Source of the DNA: Virgibacillus_R byunsanensis
GTDB taxonomy: Bacteria > Bacillota > Bacilli > Bacillales > Amphibacillaceae
Direction of reading: 5' to 3'
Assembly (NCBI RefSeq): GCF_042675965.1
Contig: NZ_JBHTKJ010000027.1
Span: forward strand, 1-64,000
Length of the DNA: 64,000 nucleotides
Under the pieces are notes generated by a model. The model was not told the DNA's origin and did not search any database. It saw only the letters and a program-made list of their open reading frames with translations. Below, one piece after another: positions 1-7,631 of this stretch (position 1 is the first letter of the stretch; each line of letters starts with the position of its first letter). Both the position numbers and the translations under genes were made by a program.

Positions 1-33
1 GCGTACAAAAATAGAGTGCCAGATATACTGGTG

Positions 34-1122
34 TTATAAGGGTACCGAGAAAAACTTGACACAAACCATATGCAATGTATTGTATTCGTTTTCATGTTTT
101 AATAATAAAAGGTTTTCTAAAAACGCTTTGAATAAAGCATGATAGCGATAATAATTCCCTTCCCCTTCTTCAATAAACAAATTCTGTTTAACGAGGCCTG
201 CGAGTATCTCCTCTGAGCCATTAATTTGCAATACATGGTCACAAACCTCGGGTGATAATACTTCCATAATACTGGACTGCATTAAGAATTGTTGAATGAT
301 TAGAGATTGCTTTGATAGAACTTCATGAGCCAAGTAGTCGAACAAATCCTCTAAAGACTTCTGACGATTCAGAAATATTGTTTCAACTGAAGTCTCCGTA
401 TGTAATTGTTGTACTAGCATATTAAACGCTATCGTCCATCCCTCTGTAAGTGTATGAATTTTAGCTACATCCTCGTCACTCATGTTTAACTGATGCATAT
501 CTTCTAAAATGAAATTCATTTCAGCAGGGGATAAAGTTAAGTCTCTTTGTGTTATTTCCAATAAATCTCCTTTTATTTTATATTTAGACATTACATCCCA
601 TTCAGGCCTATTCCTACTAGATACAACCATATGCAAATTAGAAGGAATATGTTGTAATACAAATAACATCCATTTTTCAATTTCGGTGGAATGTTTAACA
701 TGGTGAAAATCATCTAAAATCAAAATAACTGATTCCTCTAGCGACATAATCTCATTAATAAAAGAAGATGCAAGTGAATAGACTTTCTCTATTGTTATAT
801 AGTTATCCAGTTCCTCCAACTCTTCTTGAATTTTGTTCCCAAAAAAGGAATGATTTTGTTTAATAGATTGAATTAATTTTGTTAAAAAGGGGAGAATGTC
901 ATCATCATTTTGTGAAAGCGTATACCAACATATATCTGTATTCAAATCATGGGCAAACAAGGATAAAGCAGTACTTTTTCCATAACCTGCACCAGCATAT
1001 AATAATGTTAGAGGATATTTTGGTATATGTATTAATTTTTTATTTAATTTACTGCGTCGAACAAACTGTTCTTTAATAGGCGGTGGCCTCAGCTGACTTT
1101 GGGTTATTGGAATAGTACTCAT
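34..1122 (-). CDS. MalT-like STAND ATPase regulator, C-terminally truncated
   Basis: The 362 residues match the N-terminal ATPase half of MalT/LuxR-type STAND regulators. A Walker A motif GAGYGKST lies at about residues 44-51, Walker B (VILILDD) at about 132-138, and the arginine-containing SSRNRPEW segment at about 168-175. Full-length relatives run to 800-900 residues, with a TPR-like sensor and a C-terminal LuxR helix-turn-helix. Here the frame stops right after an LHxxxxxFF segment, where family members normally continue. Both other frames remain open to the window edge, so a frameshift or premature stop is likely. ATG at 1122 is preceded by AAAAGGGAGG. The inducer cannot be inferred. Confidence 0.7.
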   Translation of the reverse strand: MSTIPITQSQLRPPPIKEQFVRRSKLNKKLIHIPKYPLTLLYAGAGYGKSTALSLFAHDLNTDICWYTLSQNDDDILPFLTKLIQSIKQNHSFFGNKIQEELEELDNYITIEKVYSLASSFINEIMSLEESVILILDDFHHVKHSTEIEKWMLFVLQHIPSNLHMVVSSRNRPEWDVMSKYKIKGDLLEITQRDLTLSPAEMNFILEDMHQLNMSDEDVAKIHTLTEGWTIAFNMLVQQLHTETSVETIFLNRQKSLEDLFDYLAHEVLSKQSLIIQQFLMQSSIMEVLSPEVCDHVLQINGSEEILAGLVKQNLFIEEGEGNYYRYHALFKAFLENLLLLKHENEYNTLHMVCVKFFSVPL

Positions 1123-1216
1123 TTCTTCATCCTCCCTTTTTATTGATGGAATCTTCCGTTAATTAAAAATATAACTTCTTTTTCTCTTCATTCTATATGA
1201 TAATCTCCTGTTTAAC

Positions 1217-1259
1217 AAAAAATGAATAGATCATTTAGAAGAAGATCTATTCATTTTTA
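1217..1259. terminator. Bidirectional intrinsic terminator after the yebE-like gene
   Basis: An 11-bp perfect stem (ATGAATAGATC / GATCTATTCAT) is flanked by A-run and T-run on both sides. It overlaps the last codons of the minus-strand YebE-like gene. Confidence 0.75.
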
Positions 1260-1900
1260 TCCTGTTCCCTGTTAAAATCCGAAATAGTTGGTTCTACTTT
1301 CGCTTGGGCTTTAGACTGCTGTGCTGTTGTCTTTGCCGTAGCCTCATTGCTATTCTTATGATTAAATAATTTCCCTCTACGAACTTGCTTGACCCAGAAC
1401 CCTCCATTAATTTGCTTCGGTTCATATGAGATAATGAATGCCTTTGGATCAATTATTTTTAGTGTCTCATAAAGTTTTAACTCATATTTTCTAGGTGTTA
1501 GAATTTGCATCGCCAAACGATCACCTTCCATACCATAGGCAAACCAGCTTGTTACACCATAACCTTTATCACGCAATTTACGAGTAAATTCGATATCTGG
1601 ATTGGAAGAAATAACATTCACAGTTATATATCCCAATGCAAGTTTCTCTTCAATTTTCGTACCAATTACCACTCCAGTACCGAACCCTACAGCATATGCC
1701 ACCAGATTCTGTATTTGATCTAGATTATCCAGTACTAATCCAAGACCTACTACGTAAATAACAACTTCAAACATACTGACAGTTGCAGCTATATATCGTC
1801 GTCCTTTTAGAGTTAAGATCATACGCACTGTAGATAGAGATACATATACAATATTTATCAAAAGAATGATTGCGACCATTATGAATGCGTTACTAAGCAA
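1247..1900 (-). CDS. yebE: UPF0316/DUF2179 membrane protein (YebE-like)
   Basis: This 217-residue protein has three predicted hydrophobic N-terminal segments (about residues 5-25, 38-58 and 65-82), followed by a soluble domain. It fits the UPF0316 family (DUF5698 membrane part plus DUF2179), represented by B. subtilis YebE. The last 40 residues are hydrophilic and rich in Asn, Ala, Lys and Glu, and are probably disordered. The function is unknown; the DUF2179 domain is a predicted ligand-binding domain shared with YitT-type proteins. ATG at 1900 has GGAGGG upstream. It appears monocistronic, ending in the terminator at its stop codon. Confidence 0.85.
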   Translation of the reverse strand: MLSNAFIMVAIILLINIVYVSLSTVRMILTLKGRRYIAATVSMFEVVIYVVGLGLVLDNLDQIQNLVAYAVGFGTGVVIGTKIEEKLALGYITVNVISSNPDIEFTRKLRDKGYGVTSWFAYGMEGDRLAMQILTPRKYELKLYETLKIIDPKAFIISYEPKQINGGFWVKQVRRGKLFNHKNSNEATAKTTAQQSKAQAKVEPTISDFNREQDKNE

Positions 1901-1985
1901 AACAAACCCTCCTACATATCCTATCTTTTAAGAATACCTTATTTTTAATTCTTATGAAACTATTTGGATAGCATGTACACTTTTT

Positions 1986-2025
1986 TAAAACTTGGCTTTA
2001 TACAGTAGATAAGTTTTTCTATCTC
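1986..2025 (+). repeat. Degenerate fragment of the dispersed ~145-bp repeat
   Basis: It contains AAAACTTGGCTT, the start of the repeat seen at 3957, 5835, 14405 and 51850, joined directly to a shortened terminal hairpin (AGATAAG...CTATCT). This looks like an internally deleted copy. The similarity is short. Confidence 0.4.
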
Positions 2026-2043
2026 TAGAAAAATGATGAAATC

Positions 2044-2071
2044 ACCTATAATAGTTATAGCGCATATAGTA
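2044..2071 (+). promoter_or_regulatory. Sigma-K-like promoter for the Hsp20 gene
   Basis: An AC dinucleotide (2044-2045) lies 17 nt upstream of CATATAGTA, which fits the sigma-K -10 consensus CATAnnnTA. The transcript would start about 25 bases before the Hsp20 ATG. The match was made by eye. Confidence 0.45.
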
Positions 2072-2103
2072 TTTCATATTCTATATATAACAAATGGGGT
2101 GTT

Positions 2104-2541
2104 ATGATGGATCCATTTAAACAAATGGGTGATTGGAAGAAAAACATGGATCATTTTATGGGCGATAACTTTTGGAATGAATTTGAAGGAATTATTAAAC
2201 CCACTATTCCACAACTAAACATATATCAATCTGACCATGAACTTTTTTGCATTGTAAATGTTCCCGGATTAGATGATATTAATAAGCTCGATATCTACGT
2301 CGATTATGCCACTCTCGAACTTAAAGGTGTAATAGATATTAGTCACATAGGTGGTACAGTAATTAAGGAAGAAATTTTACAGGGTGCTTTTGAAAGAAGC
2401 ATTACCTTACCTTTTCCAGTTAGGGCCGATAAAATTAAGGCAACCTATAGAAACGGGCTTGTTTTCATTCAACTTCATCGTTTGATATCAGAAACCAGTA
2501 AAAGAAATAAAGTAAACGTACGAATGTTGGAAGATGATTAA
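2104..2541 (+). CDS. Hsp20/alpha-crystallin family protein, CotM-like
   Basis: This 145-residue protein has an alpha-crystallin domain at about residues 35-140. It includes the VNVPGLDDINKLDIYVD strand pair and the A-x-x-x-N-G-L motif near residue 118 (ATYRNGLVFIQL). The C-terminal IxI tail motif is absent or weak, as in the sporulation-linked relatives CotM and CotP rather than heat-induced chaperones. An overlapping sigma-K-like promoter supports expression in the mother cell and incorporation into the spore coat. ATG at 2104 (or the next codon) follows GGGGTG. Assignment to Hsp20 is firm; the coat role is inference. Confidence 0.8.
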   Translation: MMDPFKQMGDWKKNMDHFMGDNFWNEFEGIIKPTIPQLNIYQSDHELFCIVNVPGLDDINKLDIYVDYATLELKGVIDISHIGGTVIKEEILQGAFERSITLPFPVRADKIKATYRNGLVFIQLHRLISETSKRNKVNVRMLEDD

Positions 2542-2556
2542 ATTTCACAAACGTAA

Positions 2557-2604
2557 TGCCACCTTTCTACAACTACAATCGATTGTACTTATGAGAAGGT
2601 GGCA
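2557..2604. terminator. Inverted repeat between convergent genes
   Basis: TGCCACCTTTCT pairs with AGAAGGTGGCA across a loop of about 25 nt, between the convergent Hsp20 and MOSC genes. No long T-run follows on either strand, so the terminator role is only likely. Confidence 0.45.
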
Positions 2605-2620
2605 ATAAGACTGAAAAAGA

Positions 2621-3328
2621 TTATTTATTTGGTCCAAATACCCGCTTTTCCACATTAGATTCCTGACCACGTAACCGTTTATGTAATGTACGCTTCCAAC
2701 TATCAGCTAATAAGTGACATGAAGCAAGATCGTCTGAACGACGTAGATCTTCTTTGTCTATGTGCATGACTTCATTGCATGCGGCGATAGACCACTCTGG
2801 ATATGGTCGTTCTATCAATTGCATGTCAGAACCAGCTTTAATATGTGCTTCTTGCAACACACGGAAGTACCAGCCTGTGCGTCCACTGTGTTGAATTCGT
2901 AAGGCAAAGTCCATCACACGGAAACGACGTGCTGGTTTCCAGCACGGTTGACGCGGTTGGGAAACTTGAACAATTGCCTCTCCAAGCTTGTAGGTGTCAC
3001 CAATGCAAACTGAGAACTCATCCATTTCAAGCACTGCAAAGTTTTCACCCATAGCTCCTATGTCGACAAAGTCTGAATGCAGATCGTCTTTCCAGTATGT
3101 ATAATGTTTTATCGGATATGCAAATACGGCTTTCTCGGGACCACCATGGTTCTTTTTATCGGCAACCTCATCTTCTGCAAGTCCAGACTTACCTAGCCAG
3201 ACCTTTCCATTGACCTCCCGTTTAAACATACCACTTTCCCAACGCTTGTCCATATGACTTGCTCCATTTGAACTTCCGATCTGTTGTACTTTCCCCGTAA
3301 GAATTTTATGTACATATGGTTCGTTCAT
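2621..3328 (-). CDS. MOSC domain protein (YiiM/YflK-like)
   Basis: This 235-residue protein has a MOSC beta-barrel over about residues 15-170. It shows the NHGGPEKAVFAYP signature near 60-72 and a conserved cysteine in the QPRQPCWK motif near residue 130, the expected molybdenum-cofactor ligand. A C-terminal 3-alpha domain typical of YiiM proteins follows. E. coli YiiM reduces N-hydroxylated base analogues and detoxifies 6-N-hydroxylaminopurine, and a similar molybdoenzyme role is inferred. The gene appears monocistronic. ATG at 3328 follows a GGTGAAAC ribosome-binding site. Confidence 0.85.
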   Translation of the reverse strand: MNEPYVHKILTGKVQQIGSSNGASHMDKRWESGMFKREVNGKVWLGKSGLAEDEVADKKNHGGPEKAVFAYPIKHYTYWKDDLHSDFVDIGAMGENFAVLEMDEFSVCIGDTYKLGEAIVQVSQPRQPCWKPARRFRVMDFALRIQHSGRTGWYFRVLQEAHIKAGSDMQLIERPYPEWSIAACNEVMHIDKEDLRRSDDLASCHLLADSWKRTLHKRLRGQESNVEKRVFGPNK

Positions 3329-3426
3329 TGTTTCACCTGCATTCTATAATATGGTATAGTAATAAAATATCTATCTTTAATTCTACTTGAAAAATCATTA
3401 TTTCACCAGCAACTGGAGGATGAATT

Positions 3427-3954
3427 ATGACTACAAACTATAAAAAAGCAACATTTGCGGGCGGGTGCTTCTGGTGTATGGTAAAACCATTCGATCAGTG
3501 GGACGGGGTTATCCGTGTAGTTTCAGGTTATACGGGTGGACACCTAGAAAACCCTACATATGAAGAAGTGAAAACAGGTAACACAGGCCATTATGAAGCA
3601 GTTGAGATTACGTATGACCCGAGTATCATATCTTACGAAATTATAGTAGATTTATACTGGCGTCAAATTGACCCAACAGATGATGGAGGCCAGTTCCAAG
3701 ACCGTGGTAACTCCTATCGAACTGCTATTTTTTATCATGATCATAAGCAAAAGTCGTTGGCAGAAACATCAAAGCAAAAGTTGGATAATAGCGGAAAATT
3801 TTCAAAGCCGGTTGTCACTCAAGTGTTACAGGCTGATACATTTTATCCTGCAGAAGAATATCATCAAGAATATTATAAAAAAAATGAAAAAGCTTACCAA
3901 GAAGACCGCAAAAAATCCGGACGCGATGAATTTATAGTAGAAACTTGGAAGTAA
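3427..3954 (+). CDS. msrA: Peptide-methionine (S)-S-oxide reductase MsrA
   Basis: MsrA reduces the S-epimer of methionine sulfoxide in oxidised proteins. The catalytic motif GGCFWC is at residues 12-17, with nucleophile Cys14. The downstream elements GYTGGHLENPTYEEV and QFQDRGNSYRTAIF are the family's substrate-binding segments. At 175 residues it has the normal length. There is no fused or adjacent msrB. ATG at 3427 follows GGAGGATGAATT. A copy of the dispersed repeat starts three bases after the stop codon. Confidence 0.95.
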   Translation: MTTNYKKATFAGGCFWCMVKPFDQWDGVIRVVSGYTGGHLENPTYEEVKTGNTGHYEAVEITYDPSIISYEIIVDLYWRQIDPTDDGGQFQDRGNSYRTAIFYHDHKQKSLAETSKQKLDNSGKFSKPVVTQVLQADTFYPAEEYHQEYYKKNEKAYQEDRKKSGRDEFIVETWK

Positions 3955-3956
3955 TT

Positions 3957-4101
3957 AGAAAACTTGGCATTCGTTAAAGGGATTCTTGGTAAGCGTACTT
4001 TGCTTTCTTAGAAGCCCTTATGCTTTGGAGTGCAATCCTTTATGGCGAAATGACCTAGTTGCACTTATGCAGATAAGAAAGTTTTATACTTTCTTATCTA
4101 C
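3957..4101 (+). repeat. Dispersed ~145-bp repeat, copy A (long form)
   Basis: This copy begins AGAAAACTTGGC and ends in the 13-bp inverted repeat AGATAAGAAAG / CTTTCTTATCT with a TTTTATA loop. It is near-identical along its length to the copies at 14405 and 51850, and contains the shared core AAGCGTACTTTGCTTTCTTA. It lies between msrA and a small minus-strand gene, and its terminal hairpin contains that gene's stop codon. Confidence 0.9.
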
Positions 4102-4331
4102 CTATATAAACTATCATCTTCTAATTCTTCTTGCGCGAGGAATGGTTCTGCTTTGGTTCGGATATAGACTTCTCTCGCATCCGAGCTATCTGGTAAGTCC
4201 TTATAGTTAATAGTATACGTCGCTTCTTTATATTCCTTCCCAAACACAATAGATTGCTTTATTTCGCCATTCCCACTCCATCCAACCAAGATAATTAAAC
4301 TGATAAGTAGTACCAACAAGACTTTCTTCAC
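4098..4331 (-). CDS. Small exported or membrane-anchored protein of unknown function
   Basis: I do not recognise the family. The likely start is GTG at 4331 with AAGGGAG seven bases upstream, giving 77 residues. The N-terminus KKVLLVLLISLIILVGWSG is a signal-like hydrophobic segment. It resembles a lipoprotein signal in which the lipobox cysteine is Trp (LVGW instead of LVGC). The mature part carries TINYKDLP...KAEPFL. The same pattern occurs in the relic at 5640-5757 on the other side of the MFS gene. The stop codon lies inside the repeat's terminal hairpin, so the 3' end may have been replaced by the insertion. Confidence 0.55.
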   Translation of the reverse strand: MKKVLLVLLISLIILVGWSGNGEIKQSIVFGKEYKEATYTINYKDLPDSSDAREVYIRTKAEPFLAQEELEDDSLYR

Positions 4332-4464
4332 CAGACTCTCCCTTAACTGATTTATTAGAATAATCCCATATATCTTTACCAAGTATATCGGTTTCCGTTT
4401 TGTCATGCAAAGTAGTATAATCATTTTTTAGAGAGTTTTATGGTAGTTAGGGGCGTCGATTATT

Positions 4465-5628
4465 TTGTCAAATAGTGAATCTTTAGTACCACTGAAAATG
4501 CTTTTATTCAGTTTTCATGCTACAAACACCATTATCATTAGTTTCCTACCTTTGTATTTAGAGTATAAAGGGTTAAACGGTACTGAAATAGGATGGGTAC
4601 TTGCAATCGGACCGCTTGCTTCCATTTTTGCACAGCCATTTTGGGGTTATATGAGTGATAAATATAAAACCGTAAAACGTATGTTATTAATTTGTATCGT
4701 AGGACTTTTAATCAGTAGTGTTTTATTTTTTCAAATGAACACACTTATTGCCATTCTGTTAATGGGAGCTGTTTTCTACTTTTTCACATCGCCAATTGGA
4801 GCACTAAGTGACAGTTTGGCTCAGCGACGTGCAGACGATTTACGTGTATCCTTCGGGACAATTCGAACATGGGGGTCAATTGGTTTTGCTACCTCATCGC
4901 TTATTGTAGGTGAGATCCTTGATAAATTTGGCATTCAATTTATGATCTGGCCTTATTTACTTTTTGGCACAATCGCATTACTAGTTATTTTCCGACTAAC
5001 TGATGTGAAAGTTGATTCAGAGCCAATTAAATTAAGAGATGTTAGTGTATTGGTTAAAAATAAACCATTTATTATCTTTTTACTATTTATTTTATTCATA
5101 ACGATTTCGCACCGTACAAATGATAGTTTTATGGGGTTATATATTACACAACTTGGTGGTAGTGAAAGATTAGTTGGACTGGCATGGTTTGTTGGCGTAG
5201 CAAGTGAAGCCGCGGTATTTGCGTTTGCAGGATTTTGGTTCAGGAAATTTCATTCTTTAGTATTTATAATCATTGCTGGGATATTGTATAGTATCCGCTG
5301 GTTTATATACTCCTCAGTGGAGGATCCTATGTATATAATTGCACTTCAAGGTTTGCATGGGTTAACCTTTGGTGTATTTTATCTAGCAGCATTTGATTAT
5401 GTGACGCGGTTGATACCAAAATTATTACAAGCAACAGGCCACCTTGTATTTTTTGCGACATTCTTTGGAATATCAGGTATCGTCGGATCATTAATGGGTG
5501 GAGCTTTGATTGATTCATTTGGTGGTGGGGTACTTTACTTTGTTATGGGTTGTTTTGCATTACTCGGTACAATTAGTATGACGATCTATCACGTACTTCC
5601 ATATGGAAAGGAAAAAGTACGCGGTTAA
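4465..5628 (+). CDS. MFS transporter (YwbF/PPP-like)
   Basis: This 387-residue, 12-TM protein of the MFS_1-like group contains the loop 2-3 motif GYMSDKYKTVKR and the helix 4-5 segment FGTIRTWGSIGFA. The latter is typical of the LacY/nucleoside/phenylpropionate-type permeases that include B. subtilis YwbF. The substrate cannot be deduced. The start is TTG at 4465 behind TAGGGG; ATG at 4498 is an in-frame alternative that would cut into helix 1. It stands alone, between two fragments of an unrelated small-gene family. Confidence 0.8.
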   Translation: MSNSESLVPLKMLLFSFHATNTIIISFLPLYLEYKGLNGTEIGWVLAIGPLASIFAQPFWGYMSDKYKTVKRMLLICIVGLLISSVLFFQMNTLIAILLMGAVFYFFTSPIGALSDSLAQRRADDLRVSFGTIRTWGSIGFATSSLIVGEILDKFGIQFMIWPYLLFGTIALLVIFRLTDVKVDSEPIKLRDVSVLVKNKPFIIFLLFILFITISHRTNDSFMGLYITQLGGSERLVGLAWFVGVASEAAVFAFAGFWFRKFHSLVFIIIAGILYSIRWFIYSSVEDPMYIIALQGLHGLTFGVFYLAAFDYVTRLIPKLLQATGHLVFFATFFGISGIVGSLMGGALIDSFGGGVLYFVMGCFALLGTISMTIYHVLPYGKEKVRG

Positions 5629-5639
5629 TTTATATGAGC

Positions 5640-5757
5640 TCGATTGTGTTGAGGGATAGTTCCATTCATCTTCTGTTAAAAATGGTTCAACTTTCTCCTC
5701 AGCATGCTTCACCAATCTACGTATTTCCTCAGGAACACTCTGATATTCAACGGTGTA
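5640..5757 (-). pseudogene. 5'-truncated relic related to the small gene at 4098-4331
   Basis: Read on the minus strand, this contains YTVEYQSVPEEIRR followed by EEKVEPFLTEDE. That parallels YTINYKDLPDSSDAR and KAEPFLAQEE in the intact relative about 1.4 kb away. The N-terminal signal segment is missing: the frame runs directly into a repeat copy that begins at about 5759. The frame continues into the antisense of the MFS gene, so the normal stop is also lost or moved. Confidence 0.55.
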
Positions 5758-5758
5758 A

Positions 5759-5834
5759 AGAAAACTTGGGCTTATCATTCAAGCCTTAGTTGCTATGTAG
5801 ATAAATGTACAAAACTTCCAAGTTATATACTTTT
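5759..5834 (+). repeat. Dispersed repeat, partial diverged copy
   Basis: It starts AGAAAACTTGGGCTTATC and shares CAAGCCTTAGTTG and GTAGATAA with the complete copies, but its terminal hairpin is eroded. It is joined head-to-tail to the short-form copy at 5835. Confidence 0.65.
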
Positions 5835-5924
5835 TAGAAAACTTGGCTTATCGCCAAGCCTTAATGGCGAAAGCCTTAGTTGAACTTATGTAGATAAGAA
5901 AAGTTTTATACTTTCTTATCTACC
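5835..5924 (+). repeat. Dispersed repeat, short-form copy B (~90 bp)
   Basis: It has the same ends as the long form (AGAAAACTTGGCTTATCG...; AGATAAGAAAAG...CTTTCTTATCTACC) but lacks about 55 internal bases, including the AAGCGTACTTTGCTTTC block. The element ends next to the A-run of the pbuG terminator. Confidence 0.85.
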
Positions 5925-5962
5925 AAAAAAAGGCTAGTGCAATTTTCTGCACTAGCCTTTTT
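5925..5962. terminator. Bidirectional terminator after pbuG
   Basis: A 13-bp stem (AAAGGCTAGTGCA / TGCACTAGCCTTT) has A7 on the left and T5 on the right, so it is a strong terminator for the minus-strand pbuG gene. Confidence 0.85.
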
Positions 5963-5976
5963 ACTCCTATTCAATT

Positions 5977-7311
5977 CTAACTTAAGAAAATGAAATACAA
6001 GATAAATATTACAAACAAGAAGTACATAATCGGATTAATTTCTTTTATGCGTCCTTTTAAAATCATGGTGATGGGATAAAAGATAAATCCAATTGCAATA
6101 CCTGTGGCAATACTATACGTTAATGGCATCATAATAATGGTTAAGAATGCCGGAACTGCAATCTCAAATTTATCCCAGTCAATATTTTTCAATGTTGATG
6201 ACATTAACACACCTACGATAATTAATGCTGGGGCTGTCACTTCTGCTGTTACAATACTTAATAATGGCGAGAAAAATAATGCTAGAAGAAAGAATCCTGC
6301 TGTAACAACTGCTGTAAATCCAGAACGCCCACCAGCTGCAACACCAGCGGTTGATTCAATATAAGATGTCGTTGTTGATGTACCTACAATTGAACCTGCT
6401 ACGGTTGCTGTAGAATCAGCAAACAACGCTTTACCAGCACGTGGTAATTTATTATCCTTCATCAATCCAGCCTGCGTTGCAACTGCAACCAACGTTCCTG
6501 CTGTATCAAAGAAATCAACGAATAAAAATGTCAGTATAACAACGAGCATTTCTATCGTGAAAATATCACCAAAGTGTAAGATTGCTTGACCAAATGTAGG
6601 TGAAAGACTTGGAACTTCTCCTACAATGCCACCAAGTCCTGCAGGTGGATCAATTAATCCAACAATTATACCTAGAACTGCTGTTATAATCATCCCGTAA
6701 AAAATTCCGCCTTTTAAATTAAGGCTTAGTAAAATAACAGAAATAACAATCCCAAAAATTGCTAATAACACGGTTGGAGATGTTAAATCACCAATTGCTA
6801 CCATTGTCGCTTCATTACCAATGATAATCCCTGCATTTTGGAAACCAATAAAAGCGATAAATAAACCAATACCTGCTCCAACTGCCAATTTTAAATTAGC
6901 GGGAATTGCATTAATTATTTTTTGGCGTAAACCGGTTAACGTTAAAACAATAAAAATAAGTCCAGATGCTAATACGCCAGCTAATGCTGTTTCCCATGGA
7001 ATACCATACCCTAGTACAACGGTATAAGCAAAAAACGCGTTCAAACCCATACCTGGAGCAAGGGCAATCGGATACTTCGCGAGAACCCCCATAACTAAAG
7101 TACCAATTGCTGCTGCGATTGCAGTTGCAGTAAATACAGCACCTTGATCGATTCGAGTCACTCCGTCTGGAAGTTCCTCAATTCCTACCAGCGCTAGAGT
7201 TGCAGGATTCACAAATAATATATATGCCATTGCTAAGAACGTGGTTAACCCTGCCATGAATTCCCTTTTATAATTTGTCCCTAATTCTTCAAAACGAAAA
7301 TAATTTTTCAT
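5977..7311 (-). CDS. pbuG: Guanine/hypoxanthine permease (NCS2, AzgA-like; PbuG)
   Basis: This 444-residue, multi-TM protein is of the AzgA/PbuG branch of nucleobase:cation symporters. Signatures include LTTFLAMAYILFVNP near the N-terminus, APGMGLNAFFAYT, the DFFDTAGTL motif around residue 265, and GTSTTTSYIESTAGVA. It imports guanine and hypoxanthine for salvage. A guanine-type riboswitch and tandem terminators lie just upstream, so uptake should be shut off when guanine is plentiful. It follows guaA on the same strand, as in B. subtilis. ATG at 7311 is preceded by GGAGGAGAGG. Confidence 0.93.
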   Translation of the reverse strand: MKNYFRFEELGTNYKREFMAGLTTFLAMAYILFVNPATLALVGIEELPDGVTRIDQGAVFTATAIAAAIGTLVMGVLAKYPIALAPGMGLNAFFAYTVVLGYGIPWETALAGVLASGLIFIVLTLTGLRQKIINAIPANLKLAVGAGIGLFIAFIGFQNAGIIIGNEATMVAIGDLTSPTVLLAIFGIVISVILLSLNLKGGIFYGMIITAVLGIIVGLIDPPAGLGGIVGEVPSLSPTFGQAILHFGDIFTIEMLVVILTFLFVDFFDTAGTLVAVATQAGLMKDNKLPRAGKALFADSTATVAGSIVGTSTTTSYIESTAGVAAGGRSGFTAVVTAGFFLLALFFSPLLSIVTAEVTAPALIIVGVLMSSTLKNIDWDKFEIAVPAFLTIIMMPLTYSIATGIAIGFIFYPITMILKGRIKEINPIMYFLFVIFILYFIFLS

Positions 7312-7341
7312 TACCTCTCCTCCTTCTATTTCTTATATATT

Positions 7342-7371
7342 AAAAACACTCTTGATCTAGAACCAAGAGTG
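7342..7371 (-). terminator. Leader terminator immediately before pbuG
   Basis: On the minus strand CACTCTTG pairs with CAAGAGTG, followed by T5. It lies between the guanine aptamer and the pbuG start, about 30 bases before the start codon. Confidence 0.7.
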
Positions 7372-7390
7372 CTACCTTCTATGCAGGAAG

Positions 7391-7437
7391 AGTAATAAAA
7401 AAGAGAATAGGGCATCTACTTTATAGTAAATGTGCTA
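7391..7437 (-). terminator. First leader terminator candidate after the pbuG aptamer
   Basis: On the minus strand an imperfect hairpin around CATTTACT/AGTAGATG is followed by CCCTATTCTCTTTTTT. TATTCTCTT is also exactly complementary to AAGAGAATA in the aptamer's P2 region, which gives a competing long-range pairing. Confidence 0.5.
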
Positions 7438-7455
7438 TCTTTAACTTTACTTAAA

Positions 7456-7525
7456 CCTGCGTAGTCAGGCCATTTACGGTAGCCTGGTAGAAACCCTGAG
7501 CCTTATTCTCTTAATTATACGCAAA
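7456..7525 (-). promoter_or_regulatory. Guanine riboswitch (purine class) upstream of pbuG
   Basis: The minus strand carries the purine-riboswitch core TATAAT ... GTTTCTACC ... CCGTAAA ... CTGACTACG, closed by a P1 helix (TTTGCG/CGCAGG). The base at the specificity position is C (GACTA), which predicts guanine/hypoxanthine rather than adenine. P3 is strong (CCAGGC/GCCTGA region). P2 is unusually weak, with only GAG/CTC clearly paired. Confidence 0.93.
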
Positions 7526-7631
7526 TGATTATTTAGTTATTCATGAATTTCTATAAATACAATACTATCATACTCTATTTTTGTCAACAAAATACGAACG
7601 ATTAATAAACTATAGTAATTTAATGTTCGTT

